From UMGS1696 sp045643285 (lineage in GTDB: Bacteria; Bacillota; Clostridia; Oscillospirales; CAG-272), in contig JAZUKN010000101.1 of the NCBI GenBank assembly GCA_045643285.1, positions 1 to 64,000 on the forward strand: a stretch of 64,000 nt of DNA, in the 5' to 3' direction. Positions 24,900 through 34,562 of the stretch are shown here, piece after piece. The position numbers and the translations under genes were made by a program. Below the pieces are notes generated by a model. The model had not been told where the DNA came from and ran no database searches. It was given only the letters and a program-made list of their open reading frames with translations. Each line of letters starts with the position of its first letter. Within the stretch, counting starts at the first letter, position 1.

Positions 24900-27050
24900 A
24901 TGAAAATGAAAAAACTTGTAAGAATCCTCCTCATAATGCTCGCACTTCTCATGTTCCTGCCTCAGTCGGTGCTTGCCGCCGCAGATGCGTATGCCACATA
25001 TACATACTCATCTCTCGGACTTGTGCTTACATCCCCTCAGGCTTACGTTCCGGATACGGTAGTTGACTCCGCTTATATGGGACTTACGACAGAACTCAAG
25101 GACCCGAGAGACCTCTTCGTCGGTCCCGACGAAAAGATCTACATCGCGGACGCAGGACTCAACAAAGTCATCGTCCTCGACAGATATATGAAGTTCTTAT
25201 ATGAAATAAGAAGCTTCGTAAATACCGAAGGTGTTCCGGATACATTCAACGGATGCGCCGGTGTATATGTAAATGAAGACAATATCTTCGTATGCGACAC
25301 CGAAAACAACCGTATCGTAATGTTCGACATCGAAGGTAACTACATCAGAACAATTCAGAAGCCCGAATCGAACCTCTTTGAAGAAGGCTCTATCTACAAG
25401 CCGATCGCCTGCGTTGCCGACGACTACGGAAGACTGTTCGTAGTATCGTCCACTACATACCAGGGCGTTATCGTAATCAACACAAAGGGCGATTTCTTCG
25501 GCTTCATCGGTGCTACAAAGGTTGTGGTATCTCCGCTTGAACTTCTCTGGAGAAAGATCCAGACCGAAGAACAGCGTGAGCTTTCCGAACAGTACGTCTC
25601 CACTGAGTACAACAACATCACGATCGACGACGATAACTTCATTTACGTTACGACGTCTGCTCTTGACGCTGAAGCTCAGCAGAACGCTCTTATGACAGGC
25701 GACACGTCGACGACATTTGCTCCCGTAAAGAAGCTCAATGCATCCGGTACGGACGTTATGAAGCGTAACGGCTTCTTCCCGCCGGCAGGTGAAGTCGTAG
25801 TTGCAGACGAACAGCTCTCCGAAGAAGACATCACGGGTGCATCGAGAATCGTTGACGTTGCAATGGGACCGGAAAAAACATGGTCGATCATTGACCAGAA
25901 GCGTTCCAAGGTCTTCACTTACAACGAAAACGGCGACCTTCTCTTCGTCTTCGGCGATAAGAACGGTATGCAGGTCGGTAATATCGACACAGCCGTTGCA
26001 GTTGCTTACCAGGGCTCGAAGATACTCGTTCTCGACAAGACGAACCTCAACATCGTCGCTTTCAGAAGAACAGAGTACGCAGACCTCCTCATAGGCGCTC
26101 TTGAACACGACAACGCGATGGAATATTCAAAGACCATCGACGACTGGACGGAAATTCTGAAGAGAAACAACAACTTCGACTCCGCTTATGTCCAGATCGG
26201 TAAATCTCTCTACCGCCAGGGTAAATACGAAGAGTCCATGGACTACTTCAAGGCGGCTTACGAGATCACAAACTACTCCGATTCCTATAAGGAAATCAGA
26301 AAACAGTGGGCTAACAAGTTCTTCTGGATCATCCCGATAGTCATCGTGGTAGTCGCAGTGCTTCTCGTCAAGTTCTTCGGCTATGCGGCAAAGGTTAACA
26401 AGAGAACCGCTCTCAAACCCGGCAGAAAGAGCATCAAGGAAGAGCTTCTCTACGCATTCCACGTCATCGTGCATCCGTTCGACGGCTTCTGGGATCTGAA
26501 GCACGAGAAACGCGGCTCGATGAGAAGTGCGTTCATCATCCTTCTTGCAACGATCATCGTTTACTACTACAACACTATCGGTATGGGTTACATCTTCGCA
26601 CCGAGAGTAAACGCTACAATGAACATCTTCAGCGCGATCACCGCTGTTGCAGTTCCGCTTCTCCTCTGGGTAATTGCGAACTGGTGTCTCACCACACTGT
26701 TTGAAGGCGAAGGCTCCATGAAGGACATCTTCATCGCGTGCTGCTACTGCCTCACACCTCTTGTACTCCTTATTCTTCCGAGTACGCTCATCTCGAACAT
26801 ACTCACGATAAAGGAAGCGGGCATCGTTTCGCTGCTCTTCTCGGCATCGCTCCTTTGGATGGGACTTCTCGTCTTCATAGCCATGATGGTAACTCACGAC
26901 TATTCGGTAGGAAAGAACATCCTCACCTGCATCGTGACTATCGTCGGTATGGCATTCATAATGTTCATCGGAATCCTGTTCTCGTCTCTGATGGGCAAGA
27001 TAGTATCGTTCGTAACAAATATCGTAGCCGAGATCAGCTACAGAATGTAA
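24900..27050 (+). CDS. NHL-propeller / TPR / Yip1 membrane protein
   Basis: 716 residues. Signal peptide about 1-27. NHL-type beta-propeller repeats lie at about 60-390 (DPRDLFVGPDEKIYIADAGL; NEDNIFVCDTENNRIVMFD). A TPR-like segment lies at about 415-455 (NNNFDSAYVQIGKSLYRQG). One membrane span lies at about 476-497. A C-terminal Yip1-type domain with five hydrophobic helices spans about 515-716 (AFHVIVHPFDGFWDLKHEKRG). So an extracytoplasmic sensor-like propeller is joined to a Yip1 membrane domain. The exact role is unknown; its place between permease pairs suggests assembly, anchoring or sensing for this transporter. AGGAGG is 3 nt before ATG 24900 but 9 nt before ATG 24906, so the start may be 24906. 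Confidence 0.85.
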   Translation: MKMKKLVRILLIMLALLMFLPQSVLAAADAYATYTYSSLGLVLTSPQAYVPDTVVDSAYMGLTTELKDPRDLFVGPDEKIYIADAGLNKVIVLDRYMKFLYEIRSFVNTEGVPDTFNGCAGVYVNEDNIFVCDTENNRIVMFDIEGNYIRTIQKPESNLFEEGSIYKPIACVADDYGRLFVVSSTTYQGVIVINTKGDFFGFIGATKVVVSPLELLWRKIQTEEQRELSEQYVSTEYNNITIDDDNFIYVTTSALDAEAQQNALMTGDTSTTFAPVKKLNASGTDVMKRNGFFPPAGEVVVADEQLSEEDITGASRIVDVAMGPEKTWSIIDQKRSKVFTYNENGDLLFVFGDKNGMQVGNIDTAVAVAYQGSKILVLDKTNLNIVAFRRTEYADLLIGALEHDNAMEYSKTIDDWTEILKRNNNFDSAYVQIGKSLYRQGKYEESMDYFKAAYEITNYSDSYKEIRKQWANKFFWIIPIVIVVVAVLLVKFFGYAAKVNKRTALKPGRKSIKEELLYAFHVIVHPFDGFWDLKHEKRGSMRSAFIILLATIIVYYYNTIGMGYIFAPRVNATMNIFSAITAVAVPLLLWVIANWCLTTLFEGEGSMKDIFIACCYCLTPLVLLILPSTLISNILTIKEAGIVSLLFSASLLWMGLLVFIAMMVTHDYSVGKNILTCIVTIVGMAFIMFIGILFSSLMGKIVSFVTNIVAEISYRM

Positions 27051-27072
27051 ACGGAGAAAGGAGATTATTGAT

Positions 27073-30072
27073 ATGAAAACGAAAAGAATAATATCAGCAT
27101 TCCTTACTCTGGTAATGCTCCTGACAGCTCTTCCGGTATTCGTAAACGCCGATTGGTACGATAAGGTCGACGAAAACGAAGATCCGCTGATCGACTACCC
27201 GAATCACATGTATGCATCCCCCGACGAAAAGCTCGCCGATATGATATTGGTAAGAGAAGCGTACGGCTATCAGCTTTGGTTTGAAGAGTACACAGGCGAA
27301 GTTGCGGTAAAAGATACCGTGTCGGATCAGGTTTACTTCTCGAACCCCTACGATATAGGCTGGACAGACCAGTCAATATCCAAGCAGACAAAGCAGAAGC
27401 TCCTCTCCCAGCTTATCATCACATACCTCGACAACGGCAACCAGAAGACGATGCTCTCCTACGTTGAAGCCGCACAAAGAGGTCAGATCAAACTCAAGAA
27501 CATCAAAAACGGTATCCGTGTCGAGTACACTCTCGGTGAAGAGAACGTTATGAGACTTGTACCGCGTATGATCACTGTTGAACGTTTTGAGCAGATGATC
27601 CTTCAGAACATCGACGATGACTGGGATCTCGATAAGCTCAGATCGTTCTATACGAAGTACGATAAGGACGACCAGACACTGACCGCTCGTCAGATCGCCG
27701 AGTTCCAGGCAAAATACCCGATCACCCTTGAAATGGCTGTTTATGCCTGCACGCCCGAAATCACAAACAAAGAGCTTCGTACCTGCGAAGAGATCGTAAA
27801 GAAATACTGCCCGCTGTACTCTTATGAAGAGCTCGAATATGACCACGAGATCACAAAGTACACCGGCACCGACGCCGCTCCGCCGAGATTCCGTATGAGC
27901 CTTGAATATACGCTCAACGAAGACGGACTCGAAGTCAGACTTCCGGCAAACGGTATCGAATTCGACGAAAGTACGTACCAGTTCCAGACAGTAACGGTTC
28001 TTCCGTACTTCGGAGCAGGTAACAATAAGTTCACCGGTTATTCGCTCATTCCCGACGGCTCCGGCGCACTTATCAGATACGAAGATTACATCGGTCAGCC
28101 CGTAAACGTATCCGGTGAGCTGTACGGCTCCGACTACGCTTACCATGAGATAGCAGGTCAGCACGCCGAAAAGATGACAATGCCTTACTTCGGACTGCTC
28201 ACCAACTACGGTGAAATTGTTGATCCGCCGGAACCTGAAGACGACAACTACGAAGACTATATCTGGCCGCAGATAGACTACTCGAACGCATTCCTCGCAG
28301 TTATCAAGGAAGGCGACTCGCTCGCATCCCTCATGGCAGAGTGCGGCGGTCTTCTCCACCCGTACAACACGGTTTACGCGACATTCACACCGCGTCCGTC
28401 CGACGAATATAACCTCGCAGACTCCATTTCCGTCTCCGACAGTGCCACATGGACTGTTACGTCGAAGAGAAAGTACACCGGAAGCTACAGAATCCAGTAC
28501 ATCTTCCTCCGTGACAAAGCGACAGACACGAACGAGGCTTACGATCCGTCGTGGGTAGGTATGGCAACTGCATACCGTGATTACCTCACAAAGAAGGGCG
28601 TTCTCGAAAAGAAGACCGCTGAGAACACGAAGAACGATCTTCCGCTTTTCGTTGAGTCGTTCGGCTCGATCGTAACAACGGAAAGAGTGCTTTCGTTCCC
28701 GGTTGACGTCGATAAGCCGCTTACCACCTTTGAGGACATCAAAACAATGTACTCCGAGCTTAAAGATTACGGTGTATCGAACATCAACTTCAAGCTCACG
28801 GGCTACGCGAACGGCGGACTTGCCTCCACAGTTCCGTACGGTCTTAAATGGGACGATGTAGTCGGCGGCAACGCAGGCTTCAGAGAACTCACCGAGTACG
28901 CAAACGAAGAAGATTTCGGACTTTATCCCGACTTCGACTTCTCGTATATCAGAAACGAAGACCTCTTCGACGGTGTATCGAAGAAGGCAGACGCCGTAAA
29001 GACTATCGATAACCGTTACACAACGAAGAGAGAATATAACGCCGCTATCCAGACGTTCCGCACAACAAGAGCAGTTGCTATTTCTCCTTCGAGCTTCTCA
29101 AGACTTTACACTCACTTCGAGCCGCTCTACCTTGAATACAACAACCCGAACATCTCGGTTGCTACTCTCGGTACCGACCTTAACTCCGACTTCGACGAAG
29201 ACGAGCCGTACCACCGCGAAGACAGCAAGGAGTTCACAATGGAACTCCTCGCAGATATGAACGACAAGTACGACAACATCATGGTCGACGGAGGCAACTC
29301 CTACGTAATGCAGTACGCTGACGTAGTGCTGAACGCTTCTCTTACTTCGTCGAAGTACAACAAGACCAGTGAATCCGTGCCGTTCCTCGGAATGGTTTAC
29401 CACGGCTCCAAGGTGCTCACAGGTTCTGCGGTCAATATGGAAGGCGACATCAACGAAGCTATCCTCAACGCTATCGAAAACGGTGCTTCGATGTACTTCG
29501 TACTGTCGTATCAGAACACGAGCCTCCTCAAAGAAGACATTACGATGAGTAAATACTACTCCGTAACATACGATATTTGGAAAGACGATGTTGTAAAGTA
29601 TTATTCGATCCTGAACGACGCTACACACGATCTCCAGACAGAGTATATTACAGGTCACGACTTCCTTGAGGCTACAAGAACTCCCGATGCCGACGAAATC
29701 GAGGCAGAAGAGAAGCTCGCTGAAGACAATTATCAGAGAGCACTTGCAGAAGCTGAAAAAGCACTTGTAAAGGAACTCAGAAACAAGAGACTGTACGCGA
29801 GACTCGACGGCGAAGACTACGAGTCCATGAGCACTGTCCCGACACAGGAAGAGATCGAAGCAAGGACAGAAAAGATTCTTCTGACATACACGACAGAAGA
29901 AGACGTAGCCGCAAAGGAACAGAGATACAAGACAGTTCGCGGCACTGTAGTCCTCGTCGAGTATGAAAACGGCGTTAAGTTCATTCTTAACTATAACTCT
30001 TACGACATCACGGTCAAGTACGGCGGTGAAACATACAACATCGGCGCACTTAACTTCGTGAGAATTGACTGA
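27073..30072 (+). CDS. DUF5696-family secreted protein, glycosidase-like
   Basis: 999 residues with a signal peptide (about 1-26) and no lipobox. I assign it to DUF5696 from overall length, context and segments such as YFGAGNNKFTGYSLIPDGSG, PFLGMVYHGSKVLTGSA and ENGASMYFVLSYQNTSLLKE. The first half looks like a beta-sandwich. A TIM-barrel-like half (about 540-820) includes DIKTMYSELKDYGVSNINFK, as in glycoside hydrolase clans. A charged coiled coil (about 880-930) precedes a short beta tail. The catalytic residues are not known to me. AAAGGAG precedes the ATG. Its position between the two permease pairs implies it acts on, or captures, the transported glycan. Confidence 0.78.
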   Translation: MKTKRIISAFLTLVMLLTALPVFVNADWYDKVDENEDPLIDYPNHMYASPDEKLADMILVREAYGYQLWFEEYTGEVAVKDTVSDQVYFSNPYDIGWTDQSISKQTKQKLLSQLIITYLDNGNQKTMLSYVEAAQRGQIKLKNIKNGIRVEYTLGEENVMRLVPRMITVERFEQMILQNIDDDWDLDKLRSFYTKYDKDDQTLTARQIAEFQAKYPITLEMAVYACTPEITNKELRTCEEIVKKYCPLYSYEELEYDHEITKYTGTDAAPPRFRMSLEYTLNEDGLEVRLPANGIEFDESTYQFQTVTVLPYFGAGNNKFTGYSLIPDGSGALIRYEDYIGQPVNVSGELYGSDYAYHEIAGQHAEKMTMPYFGLLTNYGEIVDPPEPEDDNYEDYIWPQIDYSNAFLAVIKEGDSLASLMAECGGLLHPYNTVYATFTPRPSDEYNLADSISVSDSATWTVTSKRKYTGSYRIQYIFLRDKATDTNEAYDPSWVGMATAYRDYLTKKGVLEKKTAENTKNDLPLFVESFGSIVTTERVLSFPVDVDKPLTTFEDIKTMYSELKDYGVSNINFKLTGYANGGLASTVPYGLKWDDVVGGNAGFRELTEYANEEDFGLYPDFDFSYIRNEDLFDGVSKKADAVKTIDNRYTTKREYNAAIQTFRTTRAVAISPSSFSRLYTHFEPLYLEYNNPNISVATLGTDLNSDFDEDEPYHREDSKEFTMELLADMNDKYDNIMVDGGNSYVMQYADVVLNASLTSSKYNKTSESVPFLGMVYHGSKVLTGSAVNMEGDINEAILNAIENGASMYFVLSYQNTSLLKEDITMSKYYSVTYDIWKDDVVKYYSILNDATHDLQTEYITGHDFLEATRTPDADEIEAEEKLAEDNYQRALAEAEKALVKELRNKRLYARLDGEDYESMSTVPTQEEIEARTEKILLTYTTEEDVAAKEQRYKTVRGTVVLVEYENGVKFILNYNSYDITVKYGGETYNIGALNFVRID

Positions 30073-30089
30073 GAAAGGGGGCAAAGATA

Positions 30090-31082
30090 ATGAATTTGAA
30101 CATTGATGCAAGCAAGCAGAAAATAAAAATCGACGCTCCCCGTAAGAAGAAACGCAGTGTGGCTTCTCTTGATGCGAGAAAGGCAAGAGCAGGCTGGCTG
30201 TTCGTTCTTCCGTTCATCATCGGCTTCCTCTTCATCTATCTGCCTATCATTTTTGACTCGATAAGATTCTCGTTCAACGAGATCGAGCTTCTGATAGGCG
30301 GCGGCTACAAGCTGAATTTCGTCGGATTCCAGAACTACAAGGACGCGATCACGGTCGACTCCTCGTACGTTACGACACTTATATCCGGACTTAAACAGCT
30401 TATCCTTGATATTCCGTCAATTGTCATCTTCTCGCTGTTCGTCGCTATCATCTTAAACCAGAAGATAGCGGGACGTGCGGCGTTCAGAGCGATATTCTTC
30501 ATCCCCGTCATTCTGACGACCGGTCTTATTTCCGAAATCGACAGTGCAAACATCCTTTCGTCGTATATGGAAAGCTCCACCGGTATCGACGACGGCTCGG
30601 GTGAAGCGTCGGCAGCGGCAGAGATCGTATCGGTCCTCGACTTCGAGAAGCTGTTCTCGAACATGATGATCGGTACGGAGATCGTTGAATACGTCGTAGG
30701 ACTTGTAAACAACATCTTCAGTATCGTAAACCGCTGCGGCGTACAGATGCTTATCTTCCTTTCCGGTCTTCAGTCCATTTCACCGGCTATTTACGAGTCC
30801 TGCTCCATAGACGGTGCATCCGGATGGGAAACATTCTGGAAGATCACACTTCCGATGGTCAGCCCGATGATCCTTGTAAACACAATCTACACGATCATCG
30901 ACGCATTTACGTCGTCGGACAACAAGGTTATGAAGTACATCGACGGTGTGTACGAATCATCGACAAACGGAGACGTTCTTTCCTCCGCGATGTCGTGGAT
31001 GTACTTCCTCATCGTAATACTGATCATAGCCATTGTTGCAGGATGCTTGAGTGCGTTCATCTTCTATCAGAGGAAAGACTGA
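30090..31082 (+). CDS. Sugar ABC transporter permease, MalF type (pair 2)
   Basis: 330 residues. The N-terminus is a basic cytoplasmic tail (about 1-33), followed by six spans and the EAA motif ESCSIDGASGWETFWKITLP. Between helices there is an unusually long, acidic insertion of about 55 residues (SSYMESSTGIDDGSGEASAA). The EAA loop has Ser-Cys where the usual Ala-Ala lie. AAAGGGGG precedes the ATG. It pairs with the following gene. Confidence 0.88.
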   Translation: MNLNIDASKQKIKIDAPRKKKRSVASLDARKARAGWLFVLPFIIGFLFIYLPIIFDSIRFSFNEIELLIGGGYKLNFVGFQNYKDAITVDSSYVTTLISGLKQLILDIPSIVIFSLFVAIILNQKIAGRAAFRAIFFIPVILTTGLISEIDSANILSSYMESSTGIDDGSGEASAAAEIVSVLDFEKLFSNMMIGTEIVEYVVGLVNNIFSIVNRCGVQMLIFLSGLQSISPAIYESCSIDGASGWETFWKITLPMVSPMILVNTIYTIIDAFTSSDNKVMKYIDGVYESSTNGDVLSSAMSWMYFLIVILIIAIVAGCLSAFIFYQRKD

Positions 31083-31100
31083 GAAAGGAGGCTGTGATTT

Positions 31101-32117
31101 ATGAATAACGATATCAAGATCAAAAAAGAAACAAAAAACAAAATCAGAGTCGACTTTGAAAGAACACCTCTGCTTGAGAGACTGAAAGCAAAGTTCGTAA
31201 ACCTCTATACCTTGAAGAAGGTCGGCTGGTATCTCTTCAGATTCCTGCTTCTGCTCGGAATTTCCTACGTAATCCTCTTCCCGTTCTTCTCGAAGATCTC
31301 GTCTTCGTTCATGTCTCCGGAAGACCTCGTTGACGTTACGGTTCGCCTTGTTCCGAAGCATCCGACTCTTGACACATACGGCGCTATCATCAAGTACAAC
31401 GGCTATTTCACGGGACTTTTGAACACGTTCGTTCTCTCCCTTGTATGCGCGCTTCTGCAGACTTTCGTATGCTGCTTCATCGCATACGGCTTTGCAAAGT
31501 TCAAATTCAAGGGCAACGGACTGTTGTTCCTGCTCGTCATCTTTACGATGGTCGTTCCGCATACCACGCTCCAGCTTTCGATGTTCATGAAGTTCAAGTA
31601 TTTCGACGTTCTCGGAATAATCAAGTTGATCACAGGATCGTCGCTTAACCTCCTGAACACGAACTGGCCGTTGTGGATACTGTCTGTAACGGGACTTGCT
31701 TACAAGAACGGTCTGTACATCTTCATGCTGAGACAGTTCTACCGCGGTATCCCGGACGAACTTGAAGAGTCCGCTTACCTCGACGGCTCTGGCATCTTCA
31801 AGACGTTCTTTACGATCATTCTCCCGAACTCCGTTACGATGCTCATAACAGTGTTCATGTTCTCGTTCTGCTGGCAGTGGACCGACAACTTCTACACCGA
31901 TATGTTCTACACGTTCACCGGACCGACGCTCCTTCCGGACATCATCAAGGTTCCGAAGGCGCTCAACGTTGCCGCGTGCGCAAGCCCCGAGATGTATACG
32001 GCTGCTATCAAGAATGCCTGCGGTATTCTGATAGTTACACCGCTTATCATCCTCTACCTCTTCGGTCAGAAGTACATTGTACAGGGTATCGAACGTTCCG
32101 GTCTGACAGCAGACTAA
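31101..32117 (+). CDS. Sugar ABC transporter permease, MalG type (pair 2)
   Basis: 338 residues, longer than the usual 280 because of a charged N-terminal tail of about 45 residues. The EAA motif is LEESAYLDGSGIFKTFFTIILP. It keeps the ESAYLDG core contacted by the ATPase. It is the last gene of the seven-gene operon and is followed by a terminator. AGGAGG precedes the ATG. It ends IERSGLTAD like other CUT1 permeases. Confidence 0.88.
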   Translation: MNNDIKIKKETKNKIRVDFERTPLLERLKAKFVNLYTLKKVGWYLFRFLLLLGISYVILFPFFSKISSSFMSPEDLVDVTVRLVPKHPTLDTYGAIIKYNGYFTGLLNTFVLSLVCALLQTFVCCFIAYGFAKFKFKGNGLLFLLVIFTMVVPHTTLQLSMFMKFKYFDVLGIIKLITGSSLNLLNTNWPLWILSVTGLAYKNGLYIFMLRQFYRGIPDELEESAYLDGSGIFKTFFTIILPNSVTMLITVFMFSFCWQWTDNFYTDMFYTFTGPTLLPDIIKVPKALNVAACASPEMYTAAIKNACGILIVTPLIILYLFGQKYIVQGIERSGLTAD

Positions 32118-32131
32118 TTAGTCAACAAAAC

Positions 32132-32168
32132 AAAAACGCTTTGGACTTCACTCCAAGGCGTTTTTTAT
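32132..32168 (+). terminator. Terminator of the seven-gene ABC operon
   Basis: Stem AAAACGCTTTGG / CCAAGGCGTTTT (one G-U pair) with an 8-nt loop and a T6 tract, 17 nt after the last stop. Confidence 0.85.
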
Positions 32169-32173
32169 ATGTG

Positions 32174-32490
32174 GGGAAATTGAGCGGAGGAACTTTTTTA
32201 GAAAAAAGTTCCTCCGGACCTCTTCAAAAAACTTTAATAGAAAAAGAATGATAAAGCTTTTTGAAAGTTCTCAGAAAACTTTTTTCCGAAAAAGTTTTCT
32301 GAGCAGAGTTTGAGACGGAGTCTCAACAAAAAAGAGTAAAAAAATTGGGGAATCTTTTTAGAAAAAAGATTCCCCGAACCCATTCAAAAAACTTTAATGG
32401 AAAAGGATAAATAAAGCTTTTTGAAAGTTTTTAGAAAACTTTTTCCCGAAAAAGTTTTCTAAGCAGAGTTTGAGACGGAGTCTCAACAAA
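32174..32490. repeat. Tandem 160-bp four-hairpin repeat, two units
   Basis: Non-coding. Unit 1 (about 32174-32334) and unit 2 (about 32335-32490) each contain the same order of parts. (1) A T/A-cored hairpin: 32185-32216 and 32347-32375. (2) TTCAAAAAACTTT pairing with AAAGCTTTTTGAA: 32223-32265 and 32383-32425. (3) A second T/A-cored hairpin: 32270-32303 and 32431-32462. (4) The constant hairpin TTGAGACGGAGTCTCAA: 32310-32326 and 32470-32486. Arms of (1) differ (CGGAGGAAC/GTTCCTCCG versus GGGGAATC/GATTCCCC) yet stay paired. The T-runs may also help stop transcription from the vanY side. Confidence 0.85.
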
Positions 32491-32496
32491 ACACCG

Positions 32497-33996
32497 TTAC
32501 TTCTTTATTTCTTTGAGGTATTCTTCAAAGCAAAGTCCGGATTCGTGCATCTTCATTGCGTGGTAGCGTCCGACGTAACGGTAATGCCACGGCTCGAACG
32601 CGCAGCCCGTGAGGTTTTCTTTGTCTTCGGGATAGCGTAGGATGAAGCCGAACTTCCAGGCGTTTTCCGTGAGCCATTTGTACTCTTCGGTGTTCTTGAA
32701 GTCTGTAGTGTACGCGCCCATCGTGTCCATGTCGACCGACAGACCTGTCTGATGCTCGCTTGTGCCGGGACGCGGATAATATGTTGCAACTATCGCTTCT
32801 GCCTGTTCTTCGGTCAGAGACGGATTGACAGCCAACTCGCCCTGAACGTACTGCGCGAACAGCGTCGACTGGTAGCTGTACGAAACATAGCCGGTGAAGA
32901 CCTGCATATCGTAGTAGCCGAGCGACTGCATTTCCTTGAACAACGCTTCGAGCGCCATTCCTGCGTACTTTCGCATCTGCTGGGTACTGCGCGACGCACT
33001 GGTGTATTTTACGTCGATAAGGTCGACGGGCTTGTCGTGCTCCGACATCGGCTTTGACTGATCGACAAGCACGAGAAAAGCGTCTCTCTTGTCGCCGGAC
33101 GGACTCATGTATTCTTCGTATTCGTCGAGATCTGCGTTGAAATCGAGCGAGTACGTGCCGTCTTTGCCGAAAATGACCTCACCGATCAGCGGATTTTCTT
33201 CGATCTGCTTTTCGGTTTCCGAACGTTTCAGCTTAAACGTGACGTCCTTGTACAGTGTGGTTTTGCTTCCTTTTGACGCTTCCTCGTCGACGATCCTTGA
33301 GAGAGTCACTACGGATTTTTTCGCGTTGTAGTCGACTGAAAGGGCGCTCATATACTTTTCGGCGAACGACAGCGACACCCAGACTTCGTCGTTTTTTATG
33401 TAGCTCGGAAGCTCAAGCGTAACTTCCTGTCCGTTGATGTTGACCTTGCCGCCGCCCGGATAGAAGACGATGTATTCTTCATTTCCGATGCCGTCAGAAG
33501 ATTTTGTTACACCGTCACGTGACGGGATGACAAACTTCATGGCGTTCGCGGAGCCGCTTTCTGCCATGCCGAGGTAATCCGACAGATCGTTGAAGCAGAA
33601 ATACACTCCGCCTGTTCGTATCGCGTCGGACGCAGGTGCTTCACGGACTGTCGAGCCGCCGACGATGTATTTTACTGTTCCGTTTGCTTTCGGTGCGTCT
33701 GGCGTGCTGTGGAAGAACAGCATAAACACCGCAAGCGCCGCCAGTGCAAGAATGAGAAAGACCACTGCGAAGACGACAAGCCGTCCGCGGATGATCTTTG
33801 CCTGTTCTTTCCTCTCTTTTTCACGGCGTGACTTTTCACGTCTTTCGCGGATCTTAGCCTGCCTGTGTTCTTCTTCGGCGCGTTTTGCGTCTTCGGCATG
33901 TCTTCGCCTTACGTATTCTTCATATCTCGCCCGTTCTTCGGGGGACATATCTTTGAGCCTGTCGCTTCGACTCTGTTGACGTGTTTTTTTTTGCAT
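32497..33996 (-). CDS. vanY: VanY-type D-Ala-D-Ala carboxypeptidase, membrane anchored
   Basis: 499 residues. A very basic/acidic charged cytoplasmic coil (about 1-70) is followed by one membrane span (about 74-97), then a copper-amine-oxidase-N-like beta region (about 110-235). The C-terminal peptidase domain carries the zinc motif SEHQTGLSVDMD (about 408-419) and EPWHYRYVG, giving the usual His, Asp and His ligands. It trims the terminal D-Ala of peptidoglycan stem peptides outside the cell. The start is ATG 33996, with AAAGGA 7 nt before; the in-frame ATG at 34020 lies inside the upstream gene. It is the last gene of the ior operon. No van resistance genes are nearby, so a housekeeping role is likely. 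Confidence 0.88.
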   Translation of the reverse strand: MQKKTRQQSRSDRLKDMSPEERARYEEYVRRRHAEDAKRAEEEHRQAKIRERREKSRREKERKEQAKIIRGRLVVFAVVFLILALAALAVFMLFFHSTPDAPKANGTVKYIVGGSTVREAPASDAIRTGGVYFCFNDLSDYLGMAESGSANAMKFVIPSRDGVTKSSDGIGNEEYIVFYPGGGKVNINGQEVTLELPSYIKNDEVWVSLSFAEKYMSALSVDYNAKKSVVTLSRIVDEEASKGSKTTLYKDVTFKLKRSETEKQIEENPLIGEVIFGKDGTYSLDFNADLDEYEEYMSPSGDKRDAFLVLVDQSKPMSEHDKPVDLIDVKYTSASRSTQQMRKYAGMALEALFKEMQSLGYYDMQVFTGYVSYSYQSTLFAQYVQGELAVNPSLTEEQAEAIVATYYPRPGTSEHQTGLSVDMDTMGAYTTDFKNTEEYKWLTENAWKFGFILRYPEDKENLTGCAFEPWHYRYVGRYHAMKMHESGLCFEEYLKEIKK

Positions 33997-34006
33997 AGTT
34001 GTTCCT

Positions 34007-34561
34007 TTATTTCGTCTCAATTATGAAGAAAAACGGACTTGTCGGGGAGTTTACCATTCTGAATTTTGCGATACTGTACTTGAAGCGCGAGAGCGTGGAA
34101 AAATATTCCGTAAGCTCTTCGCCTTCCGCTTCTCCCTCAGGATGCCCGGGATAGACCGCAACGAGCAGTACCGCGTCGTCGTCGAGCATTTCTATTGCAC
34201 GGGAAACTGCCGGCAGAGTTGTGGTTCGCCGTGTTGTGAGCTGTTTGCGGTTCACGCCCGGCAGATAGCCGAGATTGAACATACCTGCCTTGATTTTTGT
34301 CTTTATGAACTCGTTCGCACGGTCGTGTGACGCGCAGATCAGACGGAAGTTGTCGGGACAGTTGTTCTGTCGGAGATTTTTCACGGTCGAGCGGAGCGCG
34401 TCCTCTTGAATATCGAACGCATACACCGTGCCGTCCTCTCCTACAGTCTCGGAGAGAAAAACAGTATCATATCCGTTGCCCATCGTGAAATCCACGGCGG
34501 TGTCGCCCTTGTGCAGATGGGCAAGAATGAATTCTTTTTGCAGGGAGAGCAGATCGACCAT
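34007..34561 (-). CDS. mnmM: tRNA (mnm5s2U) methyltransferase MnmM-like (YtqB)
   Basis: 184 residues of the YtqB family of class I methyltransferases. SAM motif I is DFTMGNGYDTVFL, followed by AFDIQEDAL, and the family signature is NLGYLPGVNRKQLTT. YtqB-type proteins were shown to be the missing methylase that completes mnm5s2U at the tRNA wobble base in Gram-positives lacking MnmC. It starts one base after the iorB stop and ends 10 nt before vanY, so it is translationally coupled in the ior operon with no evident functional link. Confidence 0.88.
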   Translation of the reverse strand: MVDLLSLQKEFILAHLHKGDTAVDFTMGNGYDTVFLSETVGEDGTVYAFDIQEDALRSTVKNLRQNNCPDNFRLICASHDRANEFIKTKIKAGMFNLGYLPGVNRKQLTTRRTTTLPAVSRAIEMLDDDAVLLVAVYPGHPEGEAEGEELTEYFSTLSRFKYSIAKFRMVNSPTSPFFFIIETK

Positions 34562-34562
34562 T

